Of a stretch of DNA of 64,000 bases, positions 33,728-45,015 are shown piece after piece. Location: assembly GCF_024323335.1 (NCBI RefSeq), contig NC_066579.1:358980665-359044664 (forward strand), written 5' to 3'. The position numbers and the translations under genes are program-made. The notes under the pieces were generated by a model that worked only from the letters and a program-made list of their open reading frames with translations, had not been told where the DNA came from and did not search any database. The stretch is from Lathyrus oleraceus. Taxonomy: Eukaryota > Streptophyta > Magnoliopsida > Fabales > Fabaceae. Each line of letters begins with the position of its first letter. The stretch's first letter is position 1.

Positions 33728-36120
33728 AAACACCACCGAGACCATTGATAACGACACTGCTATGGTCCAATATGACTTTGATTGTCCAATCTACCAAGCT
33801 GAAGACGAAGTGGGGGAAGATTGCGAACTCCCTGAAGAGTTGGCCAGATTACTCAGACAAGAAGAAAAGGGTCATTCAACCATACCAAGAAGACGTTGAA
33901 GTTATCAATCTAGGAACAGAAGAAGATAAGAGAGAAGTAAGGGTAGGCGCAACGCTTCAAGATACAGTGAAGACAAGACTGATAGAGCTCCTCCACGAAT
34001 ATGACGACCTGTTTGCTTGGTCATACCAAGACATGCCCGGATTAGACACTGACATCGTGACCCACAAGCTTCCCCTTAAAGAAGAATGCCCTACTGTCAA
34101 ACAAAAGCTAAGAAGGACGCGGCCAGATATGGCTCTCAAGATCCGAGAAGAGGTGAGAAAGCAGTTTGATGCTGGTTTCCTGGAAGTCGCTAAATACCCA
34201 CAATGGGTTGCCAACATTGTACCAGTGCCGAAGAAAGATGGAAAAGTCCGCATGTGCGTAGACTACCGAGACTTAAACAGAGCTAGTCCCAAAGACGATT
34301 TCCCATTACCTCACATTAATGTACTAGTGGATAACACAGCTCAACTCTCAGTGTTTTCCTTCATGGATGGTTTCTCAGGATACAACCAAATTAAAATGGA
34401 TCCCGAAGACATGGAGAAGACCACGTTCATTACTCCTTGGGGAACCTTTTGTTACAAAGTAATGCCATTTGGTTTAAAGAACACCGGGGCAACATATCAA
34501 CGTGCCATGGTGACTCTCTTTCACGACATGGTTCATGAAGAGATTGAGGTGTATGTCGATGACATGATTGCCAAATCCCAGACAGAAGAAGAGCACATCA
34601 CCAACCTGGAAAAACTATTCACACGTTTGAGGAAGTTTAGATTGAGACTTAATCCTAATAAATGCACATTTGGGGTTCGATCTGGAAAGCTTTTAGGCTT
34701 TATTGTAAGCCAAAAGGGAATTGAAGTAGATCCTGACAAGGTTCGAGCCATTCAGAACATGCCTGCACCAAAGACTGAGAAGGAGGTTCGTGGTTTCTTG
34801 GGGAGACTAAATTACATCGCCAGGTTTATCTCTCACCTTACTGCAACATGCAAACCAATATTCAAGCTTCTGAGGAAGAATCAAGGCATGGAGTGGAATG
34901 AGGACTGTCAGATAGCCTTTGACAAAATCAAAGAATACTTGCAAGAGCCACCGATTCTAATGCCCCATGCCGAAGGAAGACCTCTCATCATGTATCTAAC
35001 CGTGCTCGACGAATCCATGGGGTGTGTATTAGGACAACAAGATGAGACTGGTAAAAAAGAGCATGTCATCTATTATCTGAGCAAGAAATTTAATGATTGT
35101 GAGACCAGATATTCATTACTCGAGAAGACTTGTTGTGCACTCACATGGGCTGCTAAGCGTCTCAGGCAGTACATGCTAACTCACACAACTTGGCTGGTAT
35201 CTAAAATGGATCCCATCAAGTACATATTCGAGAAACCAGCTCTCACTGGTAGGATTGCTCGATGGCAGATGTTGTTGTCAGAATATGATATCCAATATGT
35301 TGCACAAAAAGCGATCAAGGGAAGCATACTAGCAGACCATCTTGCTCACCAACCACTGGAGGATTACCAATCTTTGAAATTTGAATTTCCAAATGAGGAC
35401 ATCATGGCTGTTAAGGATGTTGAAGACTCTGAACTAGAGGAAAGCCTCGATCCAAGAGCAGGTTGGACGCTCATGTTTGATGGTGCCTCGAATGCAATAG
35501 GCCATGGGATTGGGGCAGTGCTGATGTCTCCCAAGAATTTCCATCTACTATTCACCGCAAAGCTCTGTTTTACCTGCACAAATAACATGGCCGAGTATGA
35601 AGCTTGCATACTAGGGTTGGAAGAAGCCATTGAGTTAAAGATCAAGATACTAGAAGTATTCGGGGACTCCGCTTTAGTCATACATCAGATCAGAGGCGAT
35701 TGGGAAATAAGACATGCTAACTTAATTCCATACCGGGATTATATGCTGAAGTTACTCCCAAAGTTTGACGAAATCACTTTCTCTCATATTCCTCGAGAAG
35801 AGAATCAGATGGCAGATGCCTTAGCAACTCTGGCCTCCATGTACAAATTAATATGGCCCAACCATCAGCCTCATATTGATATTAGGCGTTTTGACGAACC
35901 TGCTCATTGCCTGACAATAGCAGAAGAGCCAGATGGTAAACCCTGGTTCTTCGATATCAAACAGTATCTAAAGAAGAGGGAGTATCCGGCAGAGGCTTCC
36001 AGCCTTGACAAAAGGACCCTTCGGAGGTTGGCATCAAAGTTCCTCTTGAATGGAGAGGTATTGTACAAACAAAACTACGACATGGTTTTGTTAAGGTGTG
36101 TGGACAAACACGAGGCAGAT
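33728..36120 (+). pseudogene. pol: D reverse transcriptase and two RNase H domains
   Basis: After an acidic lead-in, one extra base near 33869 shifts the frame. The long open frame then carries RT: KQKLRRTRPDMALKIREEV, WVANIVPVPKKDGKVRMCVDYRDLN, FMDGFSGYNQIKM, and YVDDMIAKS at about 34553. The first RNase H is the degenerate kind (MYLTVLDESMG, about 34990-35330). The second, archaeal-like RNase H shows FDGASNAIGHGIGAV, MAEYEACILGLEE, FGDSALV and NQMADALA (about 35470-35840), with the catalytic D-E-D-D set visible. It runs open to the start of the integrase finger, where TAG at 36121 ends it. This is the best preserved RT in the window. The Met at 33745 is out of phase with the true lead-in and is not a start. 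Confidence 0.93.
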
Positions 36121-37191
36121 TAGCTTATGAGGGACATACACGAAGGTTCTTTCGGTACGCACGCCAATGGGCATGCCATGGCCAAGAAAATTCTAAGGGC
36201 AGATTACTACTGGTTGACAATGGAAACCGACTGTTATTATTAAACCAGAATATGCCACAAGTGCCAAATCTATGCTGACAAAATACATGTACCGCCTACC
36301 CCGCTAAATGTCATAGCATCACCTTGGCCTTTCTCTATGTGGGGCATCGACATGATTGGAATGATAGAACCCAAAGCGTCAAATGGACACGGATTTATCT
36401 TGGTGGCCATAGATTACTTTACCAAATGGGTGGAAGTCGCGTCTTATGCGAACATCACGAAGCACGTAGTCGCCCGTTTCTTGAAAAATAACATCATATG
36501 TCGATATGGTATTCCCAACAAAATCATCACTAATAATGGGTCCAATCTCAACAACAAGACCATGGATGAGTTATGCCTAACATTCAAGATCGAGCACCAC
36601 AACTCATCACCCTATCGACCTAAGATGAATTGGGCTGTTAAGGCTACAAATAAAAATATCAAGAAAATCATCCAAAAGATGGTTGTTACGTACAAGGATT
36701 GGCACGAGATGTTACCTTTTACGTTGCATGGCTATCGCACGTCGATACGAACTTCAACAGGGGCAACTCCTTATTCCTTGGTATACGGTATGGAAGCAGT
36801 TCTCCCTATAGAAGTAGAGATCCCCTCGATGAGAGTCCTGATGGAGGCTAAGCTAGACGAGGCGGAATGGGTTCAGTCAAGGTATGACGAGCTCAACCTT
36901 ATTGAAGAGAAACGCTTGAAAGCGTTAGGTCACGGTCAACTCTATCAGAGGCGTCTTAAAAAGGCATTCGACAAGAAAGTTCATCCCAGGGTGTTTCAAG
37001 AGGGAAATTTAGTACTGAAGAAAATATTGCCCATTCACAAGGACTCCAGAGGGAAATGGACACCAAATTATGAAGGCCCATTTGTGGTGGTTAGAGCCTT
37101 TTCCGGAGGCGCTCTAATTCTAGCAACTATGGACGGTGATGAGTTGCCGCTTCCCACCAATACTGTTGCTGTTAAAAAGTACTTCGCCTAA
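36121..37191 (+). pseudogene. pol: D integrase with two catalytic residues lost
   Basis: Same frame as RT. The HHCC finger is visible (IHEGSFGTHANGHAM...CHKCQ) but is bounded by TAG at 36121-36123 (Gln expected) and contains TAA at 36241-36243. In the core, the first Asp is kept in GIDMIGMIEP. The second reads NNG instead of DNG (AAT at 36532-36534). The Glu is Lys (AAG at 36640-36642) in NWAVKATNKN, where A and B have NGVVEA. Gly to Trp (36631) and Ala to Thr lie alongside. The C-terminal domain ends KKYFA like A and B. Both catalytic changes are G to A on this strand. The product could not catalyse integration. Confidence 0.92.
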
Positions 37192-37214
37192 AAAAGGTGG
37201 AATAATAAAAGCCG

Positions 37215-37410
37215 CTAAATCAAAAACCTGAAAGGGCGGTTTAGGCACACAAAAATGGCTTTCCCGGTGGATCGAAAACCCGAAAGGGCGATCCAGGCAA
37301 AAATTAGGGATAAAAATAAAAGAATCTGACCCGCTGAGTTGAAAACCCGAAAGGGCGACTCAGGCAAAAATGGGTATCCCGGTGGATCGAAAACCCGAAA
37401 GGGCGATTTA
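37215..37410 (+). other. Array of four RNA-like hairpins just downstream of D pol
   Basis: Starts 23 nt after the pol stop. H1 (37215-37244) pairs CTAAATC/GGTTTAG. H2 (37268-37295) pairs TGGATCG/CGATCCA around AAAA-CCC-GAAA-GGG. H3 (37334-37363) pairs CTGAGTTG/CGACTCAG with the same core. H4 (37383-37410) repeats H2 with two G-U pairs in place of G-C. H2 is the matched-change version of HA2 (T-A becomes C-G), with B showing T-G in between. Confidence 0.8.
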
Positions 37411-38751
37411 GGCAAAAGTTAAGGATTAATTCCAAGGCAAAGAGTTGTACTTACAAACATCTGACATACCCTCGAAGACAAAGAATCGATCTACCTCACT
37501 TTTCAAAAAGCAAAGTGCTCGGGCTATCGAAGACATAAGGATCATAGCAGTGTGGAAACTCAATAAGAACTCAATTCTCATTGCCATTTTGTTTTCTATG
37601 CACGACAATGACCTCATTAAGGAATTGCGTCTTTATGTACAATCACCCATTTAAGGGTCAAATCAATAAAAGAGAATTTTTCTCAACAAAGTGTGCCCAA
37701 ATCATTTTTTATTTTATCTGTTTGTTTACAAATAACCTTTTGTTTTTTTATAAACATCACTTTTTAAAACTATTAGAGAAAATAAAACGCATGTTTTAAT
37801 AAAGTAGTAAAATTACTTTTGAAACAGTAAGCAGACGAATCCTTTAGTCCCCAAGATTCACTCTTGTCTTTCATAAAGGTGCAGGACTGATTGCAGATGG
37901 TTATGTTCCTTTCAACTACTGATTCATACCTCTCATAAATGTACTCACGGTATAGCCAGACCGGGGCAAGGCTCCATCACATTTCCAACAGAAACATTGA
38001 TAAATCGTAGACGGAGTATCGCATGTTGAAAAGTCTGAACCTTTCAATGACTCGGAATAACCCAAATATATTCCCAAAACCACCTAGCAGGGGCATTAAA
38101 ATTTTATCTCCATTGGTCGCCCCAATGATAAAAAATCCATATTGTTGGCATCATACCTTAAAGCGAAATGTCTTAACCAGGGCATATCCAATTACCTAGT
38201 TGCACTCCTACATGCATCACAGGCATCATTTCATGCATAATTTCCTGCCAAACAAGGAAATTCAAAAAAACACAGTCACATCAAGCATCAACATACTCAT
38301 GCATAACACTCCCACAAAATGGGAATTTCAGCAAAAATAAAAATCATTCTAATTCCTACATGCACAGCCAAATATCCCCAGCAAAATTGCATACTTGCAT
38401 ACATCCCATGCATTATCCCATGCATGGACTTCCCACATAAAGTGAGACATTATACAAAAATCAAATATAAAGGATCCAAGGTCATTCGTATATGTCTCGG
38501 ACATTCCTCATTTCCAAATAAAGTTATTACCCTGCATAGGCTCGTGGGGTTATTTCTCAGCAAATCATTTTTCAACTTTTTAATAATGATATTCCCAGCA
38601 TTTTTCTTTACAGTCATTGCTCCCCAAGCAGAGGTTACCCTAAAAAGTCTCTTATGAGCTTTTCCCATGCAGAGCATTTCTAGTAAATCTCCCTCAAAAG
38701 GAGTCTTTTCTTGAATTTCTCCAACAGACGAATATTCGAGATACTGCTTCA
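37411..38751 (+). other. D 3' untranslated region before the tandem array
   Basis: Non-coding. Contains scattered TCCCCAGCA-like words (for example near 38374 and 38630, CCCCAAGCAGAGG). Many ATGCAT-rich words occur near 38200-38440. No gene seen; the frames at 38319-38657 and 37445-37799 have no family features. Confidence 0.65.
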
Positions 38752-39720
38752 TTTATCTGAAGAATCTCATTTCTCTATTTGAGATACTGCTCTAAGTATC
38801 CTCGGAAAGTCTTCGATTCAATTAAGGTATCATTCCCTCGGCTGGAATATTTTAATTCTATCATATAAGATGTTGTTTCGACTCGATACAGAGAATCTCA
38901 CTTTTACTGTTTGAGACGCTGCTTCATCAATTTGAAGAGTCTCATTTCAGATTTTTTTAGAGATACTGCTCTAAGTATCCTCGGAAATTCTTAGATTCAA
39001 TTAAAGTATTTTTTTTCCTTGCTGGAATATTTTAATTCTATCATATAAGATGTTGTTTCGACTCGATACAGAGAATCTCATTTTTACTGTTTGAGACGCT
39101 GCTTCATCAATATGAAGAGTCTCATTTCAGATATTTTTTTAGAGATACTGCTCTAAGTATCCTCAGAAAGTCTTAGATTCAATTAAAGTATTTTTTCCTT
39201 GCTGAAATATTTTAATTCTATCATATAAGATGTTGTTTCGACTCGATACAGAGAATCTCATGTTTACTGTTTGAGACGCTGCTTCATCAATATGAAGAGT
39301 CTCATTTCAGATTTCTTTTAGAGATACTGCTCTAATATCCTCAGAGAATCTTAGATCCAATTAAAGTATTTTTCTCTTGCTGGAATATTTTAACTCTATC
39401 ATATAAGATGCTGTTTCGACTTGATACAGAGAATCTCATGTTTACTGTTTGAGACGTTGCTTCATCAATATGAAGAGTCTCATTTCAGATATTTTTTTTA
39501 GAGATACTGCTCTAGTATCCTCGGAGAGTCTTAGATTCAATTAAAGTATTTTTTCCCTTGCTGGAATATTTTAATTCTATCATATAAGATGTTGTTTCGA
39601 CTTGATACAGAGAATCTCACTTTTACTGTTGAGATGCTGCTTCATCGATATGAAGAGTCTCATGCCAGATTTTCTTTATACTGCTCTAGCATCTTGAAAA
39701 ATCTTGAGTTTTAGCTAGGG
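38752..39720 (+). repeat. Tandem repeat in the D 3'UTR, about five units of 180 bp
   Basis: TATCATATAAGATG recurs at about 38858, 39038, 39218, 39397 and 39578, nearly every 180 bp. Each unit has TGGAATATTTTAATTC, CTCGATACAGAGAATCTCA, GACGCTGCTTCATCAA and GAGATACTGCTCTA. The units are closely alike, so this is a young amplification. Ogre-type 3'UTR repeats are known to seed satellite DNA, and 180 bp is a common satellite monomer length. Confidence 0.9.
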
Positions 39721-39963
39721 ATGTCATTCCATTGCTAACATATCTCGACTGTGACGTCCAAGATACTGATCTGACGACTCCTAGAAAGTCTTGACTGTTC
39801 CATTTTACTCTGGGATGATGTCTTTTGCCATTTCTCACCGCATTTTCTTCCTGTATTTTCTTCCTTTCATTGCCTAGGACAAAATTTGGGTCTTCTTGTA
39901 TTTAATTATCTCCCACCGTGAATGCGTAAAGACTACTGTCATTATCACTTACCAGTTTGAGGT

Positions 39964-39980
39964 AATTAAATAGGGACAAC
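39964..39980 (+). other. Polypurine tract of element D
   Basis: AATTAAATAGGGACAAC abuts the 3' LTR (TGTCATACCCC). The AAATAGGG core is shared with A and B, but here the run reads AGGGACA, not AGGGGCA. It is preceded by about 240 bp of non-coding sequence. Confidence 0.78.
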
Positions 39981-40235
39981 TGTCATACCCCAATTTTGTC
40001 CGGCCACTTGTGGTTTACCCAAGAGATCTCTTTGTTTCAAAGGCCCATTTGCATAAGTGTGTTCATAATCTAAAATGTGGTTTGAATCTTTTTACATTAC
40101 TAATCCAAAACCTTTTTACATTATTATTAAGAGCCATGTTATTATTTCTATGATCACTATTTACTAGTTCATTTACACATCCCAAATATTTATACCAAGT
40201 TTTAAGTTCTTCATGGGTTCCCAAATTAAATTTGC

Positions 40236-40500
40236 ATATTTAGATTTTTGTATTTAAAATAGAATTGTGTTGTTTTTTAAATTAAAAGTTCCATATTTAG
40301 ATTTTTGTATTTAAAATGGAATTATGTTGTTTTTTAAATTAAAAGTTCCATATTTAGATTTTTGTATTTAAAATAAAATTGTGTTGTTTTAAATTAAAAG
40401 TCCCATATTTAGATTTTTGTGTTTAAATTAGAATATGTGTTGTTTTTAAATTAAAAGTTCCATATATAGATTTTTGTATTTAAAATAGAATTGTGTTGTT
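40236..40500 (+). repeat. 57-bp tandem array in the D 3' LTR
   Basis: Counterpart of 22138-22450, with the first unit cut short. CATATTTAGATTTTTG words lie near 40236, 40290, 40347, 40402 and 40459. Confidence 0.82.
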
Positions 40501-41939
40501 TTTAAATTAAATCACTATACTTAGTTTCTTTGTACCTAAGTTAGAATTATGTTGTTTTTTAGATTAAGTCATTATACTTAAGTTAGAAGTGTATTGTTTT
40601 TAAAAGTTGAAAATGATTAGCATTAATAAATATTTAGTTAAGTTTTGAAAGCTTAAAAGGTTGAATACATAATTATTAATGGCCATTAGACTTTTAATTC
40701 AATAAGTTACATAAGTCCAAATACACATTTTGTCCTTAAAAAATACTAAACTAAATAGTTACATTTTAACTAAGTGGAATTTGCTGCAAAAAAGGTTCCT
40801 AATTCTAATGACCAAGACCAAGTAATCAAATTGAGAACCCCTTGGACTTGGGCGCGCCTCCAAGTGTGTTTCCTTATAGCCCACTTTTTTTTTCTTCCCA
40901 TTCCATCAAAGTCATCTCAAACCTGTAATCTGCAAAGAAATACAGCTTAATTAAAAAAGCACTTAGAGAACTGAAAAACAACTAAATAAATCATTCAGTT
41001 TGAAGCTTTACCCAGAAGGTTAACCTAAACATCCAAAAAGCACTTTTGACATTAGCTTAAAACAGAACAAACCAAATCCCACATAATCTGGGATGAGAAA
41101 TTCGAAAAAGGGAGGAGTTTGAAGCTTTACCCAGAAGGTTAACAAGACCTTCGAGTTTTTTCATCAACCGCTCAAACTCATCATCAGAGTTCGAGCAAGG
41201 TTGAGCTATAAGTTGAATCTAAAGCAAAGGAGGAGTAGGAGGCAACTCTAAAGGAATCAGAAGATAATTACATTACCTTCGAGTTTGTCGCCGGAACTAC
41301 GCCAAAATCTCTCCGTGTAGGTAGTCTTGAGTTTCTTCTTTCCCTTTAATTTCGTCTTGATATAGAGCTTTTCTCGTTGATCCTTTTTCCTTTGGTAATT
41401 TCTTGAGACTCCGTAGATCTTGGGTTTAATTTCGTTTTGTGTGAATTAGGTTTTTTGTTTTAGGGCTTCCGATTTGGGTTTGTGGTTGGGATTTTGTTGT
41501 TTTTGTGGCCGGATTCGCAACCGCGAGCGTGAATAAAGGGGAGTTGGTATTTGAGGTTTAGGTTTTTGAGTGGTGGTTCGCCGGAGAAGAAGGTGGCGTC
41601 GCCGTCGTTGGCCGGCAACCGCCATCTTCTCCGGTAGGTTGAAGTCGGAGGTGTTTAGAAGATTGCAGAGCTTGTGTTTGCTCTGAGAGGAAAAGAGAGA
41701 ATTGTTTTTGACAAATGAAGCGCTTAAGCGCTTTTCTGTTGGCTTTAGGCGAAAAGGGTTCCCTCATTGGGAGAAACCTGTTTTCCAGCGGTGGGCCTCC
41801 AGTCCAGGCCCAATTGATCTTTTGTTTATTTTAGCACCTCATTTTCGGATGGTTGACCCCTTTTCATTTTTATTTTTTTTATTTTATTATTCTTTGTTGT
41901 ATATTTTGATTGGGTTGTCCTTTTTAGGCCCGTACTGAA

Positions 41940-42870
41940 TATTTTAGAATGTTAATTAGAAAATATTTTAGAATTTAATTAGATTTCTTTTTTTTTAGGA
42001 ATGATTATAGATTAATTAGAATTATAAGGTGATTTAGAACTATTTTAGAATTTTAATTTAATTTAGAATGATTTTAGAATGTTAATTAGAAAATATTTTA
42101 GAATTTAATTAGATTTCTTTTTTAGGAATCATTGTAGATTAATTAGAATTATAAGGTGATTTAGAATTATTTTAGAATTTTAATTTAATTTAGAATGATT
42201 TTAGAATGTTAATTAGAAAATATTTTAGAATTTAATTAGATTTCTTTTCTTAGGAATGATTGTAGATTAATTAGAATTATAAGGTGATTTAGAATTATTT
42301 TAGAATTTTAATTTAATTTAGAATGATTTTAGAATGTTAACTAGAAAATATTTTAGAATTTAATTAGATTTCTTTTTTAGGAATGATTGTAGATTAATTA
42401 GAGTTATAGGGTGATTTAGAATTATTTTAGAATTTTAATTTAATTTAGAATGATTTTAGAATTTAATCTTTGTTAATATTTTAGAATTTAATTAGATTTC
42501 CTTTTTTTAGAAATAATTGTAGATTAATTAGAATTATAAGGTGATTTAGAATTGTTTTAGAATTTTAATTTAATTTAGAATAATTTTAGAATTTAATCTT
42601 TTTTACTATTTTAGAATTTAATTAGATTTCTTTTTTTAGAAATAATTGTAGATTAATTAGAATTATAAGGTGATTTAGAATTGTTTTAGAATTTTAATTT
42701 AATTTAGAATGATTTTAGAATTTAATCTTTGTTAATATTTTAGAATTTAATTAGATTTCTTTTTTTTTAGAAATGGTTGTAGATTAATTAGAATTATAAG
42801 GTGATTTAGAATTGTTTTAGAATTTTAATTGAATTTAGAATTTAATCTTTGTTAATATTTTAGAATTAAT
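41940..42870 (+). repeat. 128-bp tandem array in the D 3' LTR, seven units
   Basis: ATAAGGTG (one unit ATAGGGTG) recurs at about 42024, 42151, 42279, 42406, 42536, 42664 and 42796. That is one unit more than the 5' LTR. Confidence 0.88.
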
Positions 42871-43549
42871 ATTTTGGATAATAGTTTAGAATTGAGATTT
42901 TCGATTGTTTAATATTGTTTTGAGTTTTAATTTAATGATACTTTTGTTAATTGTTTAAACTTTAGTTATTTGTTTTAGATTTAATATTTTATTGCAATTC
43001 TCTTGTTATTTCATGTTGATTTCAATTAACACCTAACATTTAATGATTAACTCTATTTTTTTTAATTTCCGCAATTAACATCTAACTCTTTTAAATTCCG
43101 TTTCCAACATTTATTTTTTATATTTACTTTACTTCGCTTTATGCTATATCATTGTGCATTCTTCATCTCATCTTAAAATGAACCTAAAAATGATAAAGAC
43201 TTAAAAAATACAAAAAGATTATAATTCCCATGCCATCAATTCAAACAAATTTTTAAAAACAAATAAAACTTCTCGATTCAAAGTCGAGCCCATTTTAAAT
43301 GCCTTTGTAAGTCGATCGCTTGAAAAAGCATCGCCATCAACCTCACATGGCTTACTCTTGGGCCTTCTTACAATGAGACCTATTCGATTTTAATTAATCG
43401 ATTAGATGGACTATTCACTAAATAAATTCAATTCATTCACAAGAATGCAATTTTTAAAAACCTCGATCCGACATCGAAAGTTAAATTAAAATACTTAATC
43501 ACGTCTAAACGACGCTTCATTTGAAAATGAAAAGGGGGATGTTTTTGAG

Positions 43550-44310
43550 TTTTCAACTCCTCTCCTCGATTATTTGAATATGAGTTTTCTTACTCGGTTA
43601 GTCAAATGATCGTCATTTCTAAATCATTTAAGTACAAACAAATCAAACCCTTTTATAACAAGAAGCCCAAAGGGAGATAACTTTGAGTCTTCAATTTTTC
43701 TCCTCGACTATTTGAATACAAGTTCTCTTACTTGGTTAGTCAAATAATTGTCGTTCCTATACCAACTTCCAAACTCCGATTAAATCGAAATATTTTCATA
43801 ATAAGCTAAATGAAAAGGGAGTTGACTTTGAGTTTTCAACTTCACTCATCAATTGTTTGAATACGAGTTCTCTTACTCGGTCAGTCGAACAATTATCATT
43901 TTTCCACCAACTCATAACTTAATTAAATCATTTTCATAACGAACTATACGAAAAAGGAGATGATCTTGAGTCTTCAATTCCTCTTCTCAAATGCTTGGAT
44001 ATGAGTTATCTTACTCAGTCATTCAAGTACTTGTTGTTCATTATAAAGATACGTCAACCATATACAACTTCATTTTCATAAATGTTCAGATGAAACAGAA
44101 AGCGGTTTAGAGTCTTCTATTCCCTTTCTCGATTATTAGGATACAAGATGTCTTACTCGATTATCCGAGTATCCGTCATCCGTTCAAAACACTTTAATTA
44201 TCATCAAATCTTTCCTATAATTAAGGATGAAAAAGAAAGCGGTCTAGAGTTTTCTATTCCCTTTCCCGACTGTTAGGATATGAGTTGTCTTACTCGACTA
44301 TCCGAATGGT
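43550..44310 (+). repeat. 140-bp degenerate array in the D 3' LTR
   Basis: Counterpart of 25640-26440 with the same six TCTTACT-centred units. Confidence 0.78.
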
Positions 44311-44588
44311 CGTCATTCAACCAAAATATCTCAACACATCAAAACTATCTGTTCTCGCCCTCTTGCGATCATAACCAATCAAACAAAACACCCAACACAT
44401 TAATTCAACTTGTCACCTCCGTGTGATCAAAACTCTTTTCAAAAAGAACACTATTTAATCCTTTCTGATGCGCACAACAAACTAATGCTTAAGCCTCCGC
44501 CGAGAGTAGACAAGTCAACGTTTAGCCTTTAAGATGTGATCTAAACAGTCGTTCATTAAAAGACACCAACCAACCGTAGTTCCCCGAA

Positions 44589-44632
44589 CTACGAATGCTC
44601 TGATTTCCTTATTATACCATAAGGATACGTAG
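44589..44632 (+). promoter_or_regulatory. CTACG/CGTAG hairpin motif in the D 3' LTR
   Basis: Same structure as 26701-26744, including the perfect TCCTTAT/ATAAGGA inner stem. Confidence 0.6.
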
Positions 44633-45010
44633 GCAGGAGATTGTTGTATCTTCGCGAGCACACTAATAAAAAACCTCCCCTTTCCCTTTCTGAGGTTCTC
44701 ATCCATTTCAATTTCAAATATTTTATAACCCAAAGATAACAAACAAACATAAATTAACACTCAAAACACAAAGTAGAACTAAAAGGTTCCTGTTGAGTAC
44801 AACGGACGTAAGGGGTGCTAATACCTTCCCCTTACGTAATCCACTCCCAAACCCGAATATGGTTGCGACGACCATTGTTCCATTTCCTAAAGGTTTTATC
44901 GATATTTTCCTATTCCTTCATTGGGATAAATAAAGTTCGGTGGCGACTCTGTTCGAACATTAATTTTTTCCGCGACCATCGCGAGGAATCGTATTTTTTG
45001 AGATACGACA

Positions 45011-45015
45011 CTTGG
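45011..45015. repeat. Right target-site duplication of element D (CTTGG)
   Basis: Matches 21864-21868 and is followed by the continuation of the A 3' LTR. Confidence 0.95.

Larger units (their letters stand above)
21869..45010 (+). mobile_element. Element D: near full-length Ogre retrotransposon, 23.1 kb
   Basis: Two LTRs of 5254 and 5030 bp (TGTCATACCCC...GATACGACA) enclose, in order, PBS, leader, ORF1, gag, protease, predicted intron, RT, first and second RNase H, integrase, hairpin array, 3'UTR with a 180-bp tandem array, and polypurine tract. The 5-bp flanks match. The size and layout are those of Ogre elements of legumes. Every gene carries damage, mostly changes that look like C to T on one strand or the other. 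LTRs differ by substitutions, repeat-number changes and an indel of about 0.3 kb, so D is not a very recent insertion. It is of a different family from A, C and E, whose LTRs begin TGTAAGACC. Confidence 0.96.
39981..45010 (+). repeat. 3' LTR of element D
   Basis: Direct repeat of 21869-27122, 224 bp shorter overall. It lacks the A/C-rich stretch present at about 23060-23410; the break at about 41120-41160 joins a repeated TTTACCCAGAAGGTTAAC word to CTTCGAG, which suggests a slippage or repair deletion. It also has a shorter start of the 57-bp array and one more unit of the 128-bp array. It ends GATACGACA before CTTGG. Confidence 0.95.

Noticed and set aside
33957..35681. Minus-strand frames opposite D RT and RNase H
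   Set aside because: Shadows of the real pol frame.
37411..37799. Short frames after D pol
   Set aside because: AT-rich chance frames downstream of the hairpin array.
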